Positions 34,249-46,000 of a stretch of 64,000 nucleotides of DNA are shown in pieces. Within the stretch, counting starts at the first letter, position 1; every line of letters starts with the position of its first letter. A model generated the notes under the pieces. It had not been told where the DNA came from, did no database searches, and saw nothing but the letters and a program-made list of their open reading frames with translations. The DNA lies in assembly GCA_023159155.1 (NCBI GenBank), contig JAJNNX010000017.1, positions 558,001-622,000 on the forward strand, in the 5' to 3' direction. The translations under genes were made by a program, and so were the position numbers. This stretch comes from Ustulina deusta. Taxonomy: Eukaryota > Ascomycota > Sordariomycetes > Xylariales > Xylariaceae.

Positions 34249-34820
34249 CTTGGCCGCGATTCGGGGAGGCTGTCGTCGATGATGATTCCTCGTTACGCGC
34301 GACTTGCAGCTTCGGAGTTGGGAATTTTGGAGATGCTGTCTGCTGGTCTGGAATTGGTTGGCAGCTGACTGTCAGACCGAAGATATTCTACACAGCTGTC
34401 GCCCTTGTTCCCTGGATCGTCCACTACTGGAACTAGCAGCCCCACTGATCACTGATCCGCATTTGCTAGCGGTCTGCGCCGCACTAGAACCGCAACTCCA
34501 AAGCCGAAGAAATCCACACTCTCGCGGATCGATGACGTCTGGATCTGATAACACTGACAGCTAATGTAATATTGATGTATTTTGGCAAGCGATGAGTCGC
34601 ATCTTGACAGGTTTGCATGACGGTGTAGTTAAAAAGTGGCATACTGTATTTACGACCAGCCAACATCGTCTTATGACGTAGAAGGGCATCTTGGAAGCAG
34701 ATATATAAACATGCTCCCTTTCCACCCCTCTAGAGTCTCTTCTCATAATCAATAAGACTACATATACACAACACCCAACATCTATCCTTACTCTACTCAC
34801 AATCATCGTATACAATCACA
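34249..34820. promoter_or_regulatory. Divergent promoter region with TATA box
   Basis: It lies between the minus-strand uS14m gene and the plus-strand small gene at 34,821. TATATAAA at 34702-34709 sits about 112 bp before the plus-strand ATG and is followed by a C/T- and CAACA-rich leader, a typical fungal core promoter. No TATA box is evident for the ribosomal-protein side. Confidence 0.55.
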
Positions 34821-35378
34821 ATGTCTGGCTATTCTAAAGTCGGTACCAGGGGTGTCTACGAAGCCGGTGACCAGAGAAACTACAAAGCCTCCGAGGCACC
34901 ACGCCCTACACGATACGAGGAGGGTGTAGAGAATTCCCACCTGCCCAATGACTCTAGTATGTTCTATCTGCACCGTATTAACCATATCGTGTGGCCGGTG
35001 CTGACACGCATAACAGAGGATGAGAGATCCATTGCCAACCGTTTGGCTAATGAGGAGGTACGATGCGTGATCTCGGCCGCCGACGCAGAATGAATGCTAA
35101 CATATATACTTAGCGCAAGCTCAACCGCAGCGAACAAGATGACCCGGAAACTGCTGCGTTGAAAAAGGACCCTACCTTACCTGTATGTCCTTATTTTCTC
35201 CATCGGCACGCTGCCGAGCCCTCCCGTGTACCTTGGTCATGAGAGAGCAGTCGGATAGTTGCTGATGCTGAATTACCAGGCCAAACTGCATGGCAACGAG
35301 CCTTCCAAGGGCGCCAAGGTCGACTCCGACTTACAGGCCGAAGAAGAAGAGTACCTGCGGAGGAAAGGCAAGGCTTAA
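34821..35378 (+). CDS. Small hydrophilic fungal protein, four exons
   Basis: Exons 34821-34956, 35017-35057, 35114-35182 and 35280-35378 join to 114 aa. The protein starts MSGYSKVGTRGVYEAGDQRN and ends EEEYLRRKGKA. It is highly charged, with no signal peptide, membrane segment or cysteine, and is probably disordered. The middle holds DERSIANRLANEERKLNRSEQDDPE, a likely short helix. All three introns have consensus donors (GTATGT, GTACGA, GTATGT) and acceptors, and the gene sits behind a TATA box. This strong splice and promoter evidence supports a real, expressed gene. It resembles small uncharacterised proteins found widely in filamentous fungi; the function is unknown. Confidence 0.82.
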
Positions 35379-35721
35379 TTGATTCTATACTAGCTGGTAA
35401 TATGGATATGTTATTATCATGAGCGAGGAATGGCCCATGGCGGGGGTCTTGTATCAATAGCTCTTAAAAATAAAAATAAAAAGTGTACAATCCATCCTTG
35501 ACCCAATCCATGTCGCGACGGATGGGAATGATTGAAAAATATATCCATTATAGCATCATTTATCTCTAAGGCACAAATCCCCCCACGCGTCGTACAAAGC
35601 CCGGGGAATTCACAGCCCCATCACATCCTCGCTCACTAAATCATGTCTAGATAGTATCCAAAAAGCCGATGCCAGGGAGGGCAAGTAACAACCAAGTAAG
35701 ACAAGCAACCTCCCCCAGTGC
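35379..35721. other. Intergenic region between converging genes
   Basis: 3' flanks of the small plus-strand gene and the minus-strand CoA ligase gene. An A/T-rich AAAATAAAAATAAAAA stretch near 35,465 is a likely polyadenylation region. No gene seen. Confidence 0.5.
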
Positions 35722-37892
35722 TCACAGCCTCGCACCCTTGGCCCTCCTCGCCTCCCTCTCTCTATCCTTCAAAACCCGCCGCAGAATCTTGCCGCTCGGA
35801 CTCTTGGGGACGACGTCGATGAACTCGACGCCGCCCTTCAGCCACTTGTACCGCGCCTTGTGCTCCTCGACATGCTTGGCGATCTCACGCGCAACCTCCT
35901 CGTCGGCCCTCGCGGCGGCGGCCGCCGCTTTCACCACGAACGCCTTCGGCACCTCGCCCGCCCTGTCGTCGGGCACCGGGATCACGGCGCAGTCGTCCAC
36001 GGCGGGATGTGTCAGCAGATGCGCCTCCAGCTCCGCCGGCGCGACTTGGTGGCCCTGCGGGATTGCGTAAGTCACTCAAACACACACACAGAGAGAGAGA
36101 GAGGGAGGAAAATACGAAAGATACGAAAGAAGGAACAGAATGAATGAATGAATGCGCACCTTCGTCTTGATGAGCTCCTTCAAGCGATCGACGACGGCGA
36201 AATGCTCGTGTCCGGAAGGCGACACCCGGACGACGGCGACGTCCCCCGTGCGCATCCACCGGCCGTCGCGGTCCCAGACGAAGGCGTCGGCGGTGGCGCG
36301 CTCGTCGTGCAGGTACCCGAGGGCGACGGAGGGGGACTGCACGAGGAGCTCCCCGCGGCGGCCGTGCTCGGCGATCTCGCGGCCGGCCTCGTCGAGGAGC
36401 TTCGCGCGCGTCCCCGGCACGAGCGACCCCGAGGTCCCGACCACGACGTCGTTCTCGCCCGTGCTGACCACCACCGTGCTCGTCTCCGTCATCCCGTACC
36501 CCTGGCCGACGACGATGTGCGGGAACGCCCGCCGCATGGCCTCGTGCGTCTCGGCCCCCAGCGGCGCCGCCCCCGTGTAGATGAAGCGCACGCTGCCGAG
36601 GTCGTATTGCGAGCATAGATCTGCGTTGCCGAGGAGCTGGATGATGATGGGCGGGACCTGCGATGTGGGGGTGTGTGTGAGTGAATAAGGACTTCGGTAA
36701 GTATTGTGCATGGTTCTCGGTGTGTGTGTGTGTGCTATGGAGAATCGGAGCGCGGGAAGGGGATGCTTACGAGGTGCATGAAATTTATCTTGAACTTCTG
36801 GATACACTCGAGGAGCGTCTTGAGCTCGAAGCGCGACAGCACGATCGCGCTGTCACCACGGTATACGCCGGTGTTGGCGACCACGACAAGCGCGTAGATG
36901 TGTGACATGGGCAGCAGACCGAGCTGCGTCTGCGTCTCGACGCCGTTTTGCCGCCGGCCCGTGTCTTCGTGCCAGCGGATCTGCATGATGTTCGTGATGA
37001 TGTTGCGATGGGAGATCATGACGGCTTTCTGTTCGCGGGGGTTCATCCTGTCTTAGCAGAACTCCTCGGCAACTGGAAGTGAGCAAGCAGGCAAGCGGGC
37101 TGTACTGACAGGTAGTCCTGAGGTCCCGCTGGAGTAGCAGAGATACGCGGCTTGGCGGGCGCCCTGCCCCTTTGTCCATCTGAGAGGCTCGAGCTCAGGC
37201 AGTGATCGGCCCTCCGTGATTAAATCCTCAATCGTCTTAAACCGCGGGTCACGGGGCTGGCCCGGGACATCGAGCAAGAAAACCCTGTCGTCGGGGATGT
37301 TACTCGCCCGCGCGGCCTTCAGCGCGTTATCCAGTAGCGAGGGACAGGTGAACAGGGCCTTGGACCCCGAGGATTTCAATTGGTGCTCTAGCTCGCCGGC
37401 CGAGTACATGGCGTTAGCTGGCGTCACGATGCCGGAGAGACGGTGCACGGCGTACGTGGACATGAGGTAGTCGATCTTCGCCGTTGGTCAGCGCAGCTCG
37501 TCGGGCTTACTATGTGGTGGGATCGGTGAATCTGACTGTGTTAAGAGAGTATAACGCTATGACTTTATCCCAGGGCGTATCTTCATTTGGCCGCCATCCC
37601 ATGCGTTTTGACAGAGACCTTGCGAGTAGTTCTTGCCGCTCACGCAATTCGGCGTGAGTATATGTCTTCCCCGTCAGCCCGCATGTGAAGGGGTTCTGGG
37701 ACCTGTGGAACGGCAGCCGGCCATATCTCTCGCTTCCGACGAACTCGTGCAAGGGGATTGAGTCTGGGGGATCTGCGAATGGTCGTGAGCGATAGTGTTC
37801 TGAGGCCGATTCTCATCATCAGATGGGCGAACTCGAGTGGGTTACTTACCGAAGGGTAATTGAGGAACCCATGCCGGCGGAGTGAAAACCAT
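35722..37892 (-). CDS. AMP-forming acyl-CoA synthetase / 4-coumarate-CoA ligase-like, PTS1 terminus
   Basis: Six exons, 37892-37850, 37772-37537, 37475-37110, 37028-36771, 36657-36160 and 36054-35722, encode 577 aa, the usual ANL-enzyme length. Core motifs are present: the AMP-binding P-loop YSSGTSGLPKAVMISHRN (about 205-222), GYGMTETS (about 353), MRTGDVAV (about 435), DRLKELIKTKG (about 460), and the catalytic Lys in PKSPSGKILRR (about 556). It should adenylate a carboxylic acid and pass it to CoA. The fatty, aromatic or polyketide substrate cannot be told from sequence. The C-terminus is ARL, a permitted PTS1 tripeptide, so peroxisomal import is likely. Introns 2 and 3 have weaker GTCAGA/GTCAGT donors but are forced by motif continuity. 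Confidence 0.93.
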
Positions 37893-38429
37893 CTTGCTAT
37901 CTTGACGAGGGCGATGGCGATTCGGTATTGATTTAGAAGATAGACAAATGGATTACTTAATTCCGGTTGGGGAATACATTAGATAGTTTGACAATCGGGT
38001 TACAAGAAAATAAGAAGTACAGGGAACAATGAATGCTTAGCGCCTGGCTCATGGCATGCCCGTGGCATTCCCTATTGTACAGACCTCCTGAGATGCGACG
38101 CCGGCCGTTGGGGGTTGGGGGATATTATGCATCTCCGCATGACGCCCCATAAACGGCATAGACGGTGACCGGGGGAGTACAGTACATAGAGTACCTATCT
38201 ACTCACCTCAGTACTAGTACTTCGCGCACGCAATCCTGGTAAGCTGGGGTAATTCTTGAAGAGAAAATAGTTATTGGCTGTGTTAGGGCTTCGCACTTTG
38301 GCCAGGTCTTGGCACGGCTTTTTCTATCCATACTGGTATTCTGCTCTTCATACCAGTACTCGGTCTTTTCGTCGTGCTGGTTTGATTCCGGGGTGCCGGT
38401 AGCGAGGGATACGTGGCACATTTCGCGAA
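37893..38429. other. Divergent intergenic promoter region
   Basis: Between the minus-strand CoA ligase and the plus-strand PhnD-like gene. It contains GTAC-rich short words (38,170-38,225) and no reading frame of interest. It must serve as promoter for both genes. Confidence 0.5.
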
Positions 38430-39278
38430 ATGCCTGCCTTTACATATATCGCGGCAATGCCCATGTATGACTGGCCCGAGTGCCGAGCTGAAGTCGACGA
38501 ACAATGGGTCGGCTTGCGGGATCGTCTGCGAGCTGCGGGGGTAGATGCTCCCGACCGACTTGTTCGGCGCAATGCAGATATGCCCTCTGTCCCAGGTGGC
38601 ATCCGCGACTCCGGAGGTAATATCATCGCCCCAGATCCCGCCACCCTCCCTCCAGACGAATTGGACCTCCACACATTGTGGCGGCACCCCGCTTTGCTGT
38701 TCTCGCAAACCTGTTGGGGGCCGATGGAACTCGGTCTTGCCTGCCATGTGGAGGTCGTCGGCCAGCAGGATTATTCCGGCGTCGAAGGCGGCGCGGCCGA
38801 GCTCTATTCCAGTGCCGTTGTGGCCAGGCGGATCACAGATGACGTGTCAGCGCCGTCAGATGGAAGACCGAACTTGCCCCTTGCAGATCTGCGAGGCAAG
38901 CGCCTTGCATACAACGCCACGGACTCAATGTCTGGCATAATTGGCCTGGAACGCGACCTTGCCTCATTGAATGAGGACCTGGACATCTTCTCTGAGCGCA
39001 TAGAGAGCGGGGGACATCGCAATTCTATCATCGCTATTGCGGAGGGGAGGGCAGATGTCGCGGCCATCGACTGCCTTACCTGGCAACTTGCAAAGCGTTT
39101 CGAATCCGCATCTGAGGCCCTTGCTGTCGTCGGTTGGACAGCTCGCCGGAGAGGTCTCCCGTTTATCGCATCTAGAAATATTTCCCCGCAGGACATTCAG
39201 TCGGTTGCTGCAGAATTGGAGAACTTGACACTCGGACCAATTTCGGGCGAGAATCCATTCAGGAAAAGCATTGAATAG
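38430..39278 (+). CDS. PhnD-like solute-binding protein of bacterial type, no transporter partner
   Basis: A single intronless exon of 282 aa from the ATG at 38430. It opens with YIAAMPMYDWPECRAEVDEQW and contains LWRHPALLFSQTCWGPM, then LADLRGKRLAYNATDSMSGI and GRADVAAIDCLTWQLAKRF. These are the pattern of the phosphate/phosphonate ABC-transporter substrate-binding family (PhnD-like, PF12974), common in Proteobacteria. It lacks a signal peptide and no ABC permease or ATPase lies in the window, so it is probably a cytosolic ligand binder or an enzyme of altered function. Its lack of introns in an intron-rich neighbourhood and its bacterial family suggest old horizontal transfer, an inference. 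It shares a divergent promoter region with the CoA ligase. Confidence 0.85.
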   Translation: MPAFTYIAAMPMYDWPECRAEVDEQWVGLRDRLRAAGVDAPDRLVRRNADMPSVPGGIRDSGGNIIAPDPATLPPDELDLHTLWRHPALLFSQTCWGPMELGLACHVEVVGQQDYSGVEGGAAELYSSAVVARRITDDVSAPSDGRPNLPLADLRGKRLAYNATDSMSGIIGLERDLASLNEDLDIFSERIESGGHRNSIIAIAEGRADVAAIDCLTWQLAKRFESASEALAVVGWTARRRGLPFIASRNISPQDIQSVAAELENLTLGPISGENPFRKSIE

Positions 39279-39957
39279 ACTCCATTCTGCTCTCCCCTCT
39301 CCTCCACCCTCCTCTTAAGAAGCGAGAGAGTCCAGGATAATGGAACCTCATGCATCATACGGAGGCGGTACAATTTGATAAGACTGTGCACACACTTGCA
39401 TCGTCATTGCACCAGCCGCCTTTCCAGTAGGCTACCGTCCTACGTCAAGATATATTACCTACATAGTAGTAAGCATTTGTGTGTTGTTGATAGTGTGTAG
39501 TACTAAGGTCCTATCTAGCTCTAGGTAGCTCTGAAATGATGCAATTCGCCTCCCTCTAGCCCTAACAACCAGACAGCCTGCCTTACATAGCCTTACATCG
39601 AACGAGAGAAGATGCATTAAATAAATGACTGGCTTGTTAGATGGCTCGCTAGTTTTCCGCCAAAGAAAAAAAGTTGCAGAGTATCCTGCAGCTGATAACC
39701 AGCCTTCCTACCTTATTGACAAAAGGTGATTCTTTATGTTCGCTTCACACCAGAAGTTGTGCATAGTTGGTTACCGCGCGCAACCGACGCGTCTGTTTGT
39801 GCGTTGCAGTGCGCTGCAGTGCGATTTATTACTGCTGCATTATAGCGCTTTAAAGCACTCGTATCTCTCACCAATACTCAATACATTCTTTCAAAGTTAT
39901 TAGTTCGGTGTTCGCATCCTCACCCTCCAAGTCATTTCTACCATGCTATCCTGGTAA
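39279..39957. other. Intergenic region, no gene recognised
   Basis: Between the PhnD-like gene and the MYND pseudogene. TAGGTA words occur near 39,460-39,530, and a GCGCTGCAGTGC-type direct repeat near 39,806-39,826. No gene model. Confidence 0.5.
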
Positions 39958-40719
39958 CACCAACTCGACGGCTATTCAACCCCCTCAGAGAACCCGCACC
40001 GTTACTGTACCCGAACGCCTTGCTGCACTAAATTCAAGAAGAAGCGCGATCCTGATGAAAAGATTCGAGAATGCTACCATGGTACTTACTATTGTAATCG
40101 AAAATACAACCGTGCCGACTTTCAACCCCCACAAGACCCATTGTCCCAAGCTTGTTTCCGAGGCTAACAAACCCAAGATGCTCCCCTAATGAAGCGCATT
40201 TACAACCCTTTCCGCCAGCTTAAGAGAGAGGATTACCTCCAACGGCGCCCCGACACCGACGTCTACAAGCTCCTTATCGACGCGCACCGCCGTCGCATAA
40301 AGAACAATGATATCTGTGCTAGTGTCCACCACGAAGACGGCATCCACAGCAAAGCCAAGGATGGACTTGAAGGATTTTGCGGCTTCTGCCACAGAGCGAA
40401 GGCAATTCCAGGCACGATGCCATGCTGGTGGAGCGATAATAAGCAGCTCGAGTGCGAGGAACCGGGTCGCCAGAAAGGCCGGAGCTCGCTGGCTGATAAG
40501 ATCTTCGACATTGATGTCCGTCAGCATTACAAGGAGAAATTCATCGATATCCAACTCTCCTAGCTTGCGGGGGATGTTTATGGCGCTGGAATCGGCAATA
40601 GACGAACCTGTTTTCTGCGAGATGAAACCACGAAGCTTCCCGACGATCGCATGAAGACCGACACCAGGGCCATGATGCGTGTAGGTCTATCTTGTCAGCT
40701 GTTGAAACCTTTCTCTTAG
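39958..40719 (+). pseudogene. MYND-type zinc-finger protein pseudogene
   Basis: One continuous plus-strand frame is broken by TAA (39955-39957), TAA (40165-40167) and TAG (40561-40563). Between the first two stops the frame reads a MYND-like finger, with CC...REC....YYCNRKY then RADF and a final Cys; the expected next zinc Cys is Tyr. Between the second and third it continues MKRIYNPFRQLKREDYL and RRPDTDVYKLLIDAHRRRI, with PCWWSDNKQLECEE, the recurring MYND-associated region of fungal proteins. After the third stop it reads LAGDVYGAGIGNRR, matching the usual family end (AxxVYGxG). Each stop could derive from a Gln codon by C-to-T, and the lost Cys by G-to-A, as RIP would produce. The gene was probably about 260 residues or longer and is now dead. 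An intron skipping one stop is possible but would not remove all three. Confidence 0.7.
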
Positions 40720-42700
40720 AACTTTCCTGCGGTGGGTAAAAGAATGTATGCTGAGTCGCTTTTATGGCTTTGCGTGATGGGGCAGAAGGTCTTTGCACGT
40801 ATTAGATATATGCTTGTTTTGGATGATATCGCACCAGCGCCAATCGTAGCCTACACAGGCAGTAGGTCAGATGATTTTTTTGTCTTGTGATCCTGTTCAA
40901 ATCTCTATTGCTTGTTAATCACAGATATCGCTCCTCCTCACTCCTTATTACCAACAGTTGTATGAACTCCTTTGTATCATGCCATGGCCACTCCCTCTAG
41001 AATAAAACAATTGCTTTGTATGTGATTAGCATTGACAACTCATGGAAGAATTCCAGGATTCTCGAGCAATAACATAACATGTATTCATGCCTACCCGTAC
41101 CTTGGACCCCCGATATAATCTGTAATTTTCATCAGCTTCCTCCTTGACTGCATCTTATTGTTGGCTATCGCATGATATCTTGTAGTTAGGAAATATAAAA
41201 TCATTTTAGATCCGATTTTAAGCTGCCAACCATCACTAAGCCACCTGTCCTAATTTTAGGCCAGCTTTGCGTGATTAGTAGTGACAACTTGAAATTTGAA
41301 TCTGAGGGTTCTGCGAACTGCTCACTCCAGTAGGTAGGTATTGTCAAAGCAATGATAGGGGGTCTAACCATCTTCCCCTCCCCACCATTAGCCGCTAGAT
41401 TGCTGCCTAAGTTCTTGTAACTAGTGAGGAATTTATGTTTGGCTAATGTACAAAAAGTCTTCGATATGCCGAGAATTTGGATTGCTTACAAACTCTTGGT
41501 GATTCCTTTGGGCTGGGGTTTACTAGGACGTTTACTATTTAACAAGGCTTGAATCGTTACGCCAATATGAAAGAGGTTCATTCAACGTGAGTCAGAATGA
41601 CTTGTGTGCACTGACAAGTGTGTCATAACAAAACAAGTGTATTTTTGGATTCTACGGCGACAAGGTTATTATTGGTGTTAGGGATACAGTTATGTGTTCT
41701 GTTGAACATTTTGTATTAAGGCAGAATTTCTCTTCACGCCACTAGAGTTTTCATTACTGATTTCCATCCTAGACGTTTGGCATTGTTCTTTTCCTTTTTT
41801 TTTGAAGAACACTGAACTTGTGTCTCAAAATCTAGCATTTGAATTGTAGTATCCTTTATGCTTTTGGCTTCTATTATACTAGTTATCATGGTGGGCATTG
41901 TGGTGGGCTAGATAACCCGGGGGGTTTTTTTTTTGCTTAGTAGTTCCAAGTTGTTGTTGTAGTGAAGACCTACCTACACCCCAAGGTTGAGCGCTTAAGG
42001 CGGATTAGGTAGATTGATGCTTCCTAGGGACCTAAGTTAGTTAGGTACGTAGACTGTGGAAGCCTGGAGACAACGTCATTATGTAGGTGCTACCGCGTTG
42101 TGTATCAGCGAAAAATTTTGACGCGCCATTTCGCGTTTTTGTTGTGGCATTAATTTCCATTTCTCAGAGACCTTAATTTTCCCCCACCAATTCTTTTTAT
42201 GATACACATCTTCTCGAATCAATAATATCATTACTTCATTAACTTCACATCGCTACAATTTTGCTACTTGCTTTACAGTCTTGGAGCTGGAATAAATTGA
42301 CTACAAGTATTAAAAGTATACTTGGTCAATAATTATCCATGCTTTGATTCCCGGCTTAACCAAACGCGCCATTATCAAGGTATACAACCTTCAAGTTCTT
42401 CCTCCCAACTCTGCTTGGTAAGCCCAGCAAGCTAACATATCCCAAGACGCAGATATTACCTTGCTCGTATACCAATTTGGGATGCGACGGCCGGTCAACT
42501 CCACTTGGCAAATTCTTATCTTTTCGAGCTCGCGAAATACCTCGACATGCAAAGAGACCTTCGCAATTCGAACTTGGACGTTTCTAATCTATTAGAACGT
42601 CCAAACCCGACTCTGGTACCATAATTGAGCTCCCCGCCGAGGGAAGGAGTAGTGCTGATCTAGCCTTCTATCATAGATTTTAAGAAAGCTTCGGCAAAGC
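40720..42700. other. Gene-poor interval
   Basis: About 2 kb of AT-moderate sequence without a supported gene. It contains an imperfect hairpin-forming segment near its right side (42,574-42,604) and scattered TAGGTA words around 41,330 and 41,970-42,080. Confidence 0.5.
42574..42604. repeat. Near-perfect inverted repeat
   Basis: TTGGACGTTTCTAAT (42574-42588) faces ATTAGAACGTCCAA (42591-42604) across two bases; only one extra T interrupts the arms. It lies outside any called gene. Function unknown. Confidence 0.7.
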
Positions 42701-42717
42701 CAACAATAATAGCTAGC

Positions 42718-43029
42718 ATGTGCCGTTACGCCGCTGATTGCGACTATCCATACCGATACTCAGAGTTAATTATAATTTTTAACTCGAATCACGGTTCTTG
42801 GCCTCTGCCATATAACAAGGGGCATGCGCATTACAATGGTCTATTGACTATGAAGGGCCACTAATACGGCTGTTGGTTATCATCCCCAAGAGGCAGAAAG
42901 CTGCACCACATGATGGCAATGATGAAGTGCTTGGAGTGCTTCTTTCTGCACCACATGATGGCGATGTTGAAGTGCCTGGAGTGCTTCTTTCTGCACCACA
43001 TGATGGCGATGCTCAAATGCTTCTGGGCT
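42718..43029 (+). other. Possible small or broken gene containing 15-residue repeats
   Basis: Two overlapping plus-strand frames look protein-like. One (42718-42864, 48 codons) starts MCRYAADCDYPYRYSEL and ends at TAA. The other is open from about 42,812 to 43,029 and reads WSIDYEGPLIRLLVIIPKRQK, then nearly three copies of SAPHDGDVEVPGVLL from a 45-bp tandem repeat. A frameshift, or an intron ending near 42,830, could join them, but no convincing splice pair was found. No domain is recognised. This may be a decayed gene or a small repeat-containing gene. Confidence 0.3.
42901..43029 (+). repeat. 45-bp tandem repeat, about 2.8 copies
   Basis: Units start at 42,901, 42,946 and 42,991 with CTGCACCACATGATGGC and have a period of exactly 45 bp. 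Copies differ by a few substitutions and no gaps, and the length is a multiple of three. Confidence 0.9.
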
Positions 43030-46000
43030 GAGACTGAAGTGAGCAAAACTTTAAGAAAGAAGAGATAACAGACAAGCCCTTAGCTTACTAACCATCTGAT
43101 ATTGCTCCAGGTCTTCGCCCGGCATTGCGTAGCCCCTCATTCTTACCCACATGTTGAACTTGGGATAACAGCGAATCAAGTTTTCCGAGCCGTTGATTCG
43201 ACCTCGACTGGGTAGCTATCCGACTCAACATCCCCAATAGATTTGTGCCACCATCAAAGAACAAAGCGGCCCGACTAAGCATATATTCCCAAAACAAACA
43301 ACAATATCACCCTGCAACCAAACCTACAATTAAGCCGAGGACTGAAGACCCTCGTTATATTACGGTCAGCTACAATGCTCCTACCTGTGCCGAAAAGGAA
43401 TTCAGACGGGCGGACTTTGGCATCTCGATGCATCTCGTCAAGATTATGTCGAGTGAGAGTCGACGGAACACCCTACAGGTTTCCCGTCCAGCTTGATCAA
43501 TCTGGGAATTCGGGCTGCTAGCCTAAGGTACGTTGAATGGGCAGTAGGGATAGCTTCATTAACCTTCCACCTACGTCTCCAAGTCTGTGCTAATACCAGT
43601 GACATAGTACCCCTATTGCGTTTCCTAGTGCCGCTGATGGACGGTCTAAGTTGGCTGCGGCATTGGATATTTTCAAGATCCACATGGATATTGAAGTGGG
43701 CAACTGTAAATAGCTGTTCACGCTTCGTCACAATATAGCTGTCAGGGATATATATTATACTACCCTAGGGAGTGGGTATATTAGTATTCTGTATATATAT
43801 TGGTGTTCCCCCCTAGATATTTAGGAAGGTTCAGGAATCAATTGACCACTCTATTGAGCCCTAACTACCTACCTGCTTCCCAGCTGCAAATGAGACTCTA
43901 TTCACTCTGGACCTAACCCACTCTGACAATAGCAGCCCCCCTATACTAGGAGATAGGCCGAACCTACACTTCCTAGCATAGTAATCACTTTGATCTCTTG
44001 GGGAATCTGTTGATCAAGAGTACGTAAATGAGAAAAATCAGTTTTTATTGCCGTGTCTCCCGTAGTGTGGTGTCCCTTTTTCGGGCTGTCATGAAGAACA
44101 ACACTCATGGTGTTTTTATCTCATACGAGCAAAGCCACCAAGTGGCTCAAGCATGTAGTACTCCCTGTAACCCACTCACACCACTTCAATATAGTCTGGC
44201 TCAATTCCTTCCTCCGGGCTCTGGCCGAGTATATTTACAGGGCTGTCCGTCATCTACTTCCATCACGAAGTGCTGCGGCCCTTCCCATTGCTTCCAGTTA
44301 GCTTCATGCTCAGTCAGTTCAGATTGGTCACTGCTATTCGGCATACTTTGCACCTCGCAGTTCCCTTCTATGTACGGTTACCCTCGCCGAGTCAAGCGGG
44401 ACTGCTATCATCTCACTGAAGTAGAATATTGTAGCCCACTGTTTGCTCACCAGCTGAGTCCAAATTGTTGGTAGACGACTTGTAGGATTCTTTTCACTCC
44501 GTCAAATGGTATGAGCAGGGAATGCAGAGTAGTGAAGTAATCTAATGTAGCAAATCCAATCCCCGCTGCTACCCACTGGTCCCGTCTCTACTGCTTCGGT
44601 ATACCGGTGCACACAGCACGGCTCTGGTAATGCCATTGCGGCTCGTCTTTCGGTGGCCAAAGCACAAGTCCTAATTACAAGACGGGTCTCTCGCGCCTTA
44701 TCTTGTGCCACACAGAATCACATTCACTTGAGAGTCCATCATTAACTAAACTGTTTCCCTACCCAGATGATCAAGCAAACGCATGTCTGCCCAATACCTA
44801 ACCGCTATCTGTTTGTGTCTAAATGTGGGTGCTTCATCCCCTCTGCTTCACCTTTCCACGCAGCACCAGGCCAACATTCCGCGCGGGTTTCTGAGGATCT
44901 TATGGCGACTATAAGTTCAGCTGCACTCAAATAAAATTCTCTCTTCTTAGACTTCCTTCTTACATCACCAACGACTCAATATTACTACCTTCAACTATCC
45001 CTTCAACCACCTATTCTTCTGGCATCGTCGGCGACTACCATCCGCGCTCGTTACGACACATCGTAGCTGTGCAGTACGTCAACTGGCAGTGTGGCTTTTC
45101 CCTGGACGAACCAAATATAACTTAGTAAGGCCAGAGACGTACGCTCCATTCCTGGTAGGTTTACCCTCCTTTTCCATCTGCACCTCTATCCCCATTCGAG
45201 GCAAGAAGGGACCTGCCTTAGCTTCACTCCGTCACTCTTCCTTCCCAAATAATGCCCCCCGAGACATGACCTGATTCGCCGAAGCAATCATACCTAGGGG
45301 ACAGCTACGACTCCTCATCAGGCAGCTACCCTCGGTAGGTGTGCATTTAAACCTTCGTATTTCCCTCAACACACACACCCAGTTCCCACGACCAACTCCC
45401 TACTAGGCAGGAAAGATCCATTTTCCCCTTGTGTTCTTTTTCATCCCCCCTCCCCTCCCCTCTTCCATATCTGAACTTCCATGAGTTTGCATTACCTTGA
45501 CTGGGCATTCTCCTAATACCAGCTAGCAGGGAATTGTTTGCCCTTCGGCGCATTCACTCCATCAGCATCATATCAACTAGGTCAAAGCGCCTCGATCCCA
45601 CATTTACCATATTCTTCCTCTTCTTCTCTCTCTTTCTCTTGATAGGTATTCCCACTTCATCCAATCTACGTGCAATTTATCACAAAGACCATTCATCCAT
45701 ATATTACCTATCTATCTCTCCTACTCTCTCTTGAGAGCCGAAGCACAACTTGCATCCCTTGGCGTGCGCCGGATTGCAGAGCCAGCACCTTCTTGCTCTC
45801 TGCATCTTTTTTCTTCAACCCCCCTTCCCATAGACATCCATCCGAACTACCCTGTCCATCTCCCACCCTTGGAGAGTCGACTCGGCACGGACCATTTCGT
45901 GCCCTTATTATTATCCTTCCTCCACATCTCCATCATCATCCATCCTAGTCACTTCCGACTCTGGCAATCTTCGGTCGCAATCAAGTAAGTATCTCGCTTC

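Noticed and set aside
44028..44474. 148-codon open frame near the repeat at 43.9 kb
   Set aside because: Composition resembles translated noncoding DNA, with no motif and no splice-linked extension; it may be debris of the same decayed repeat.
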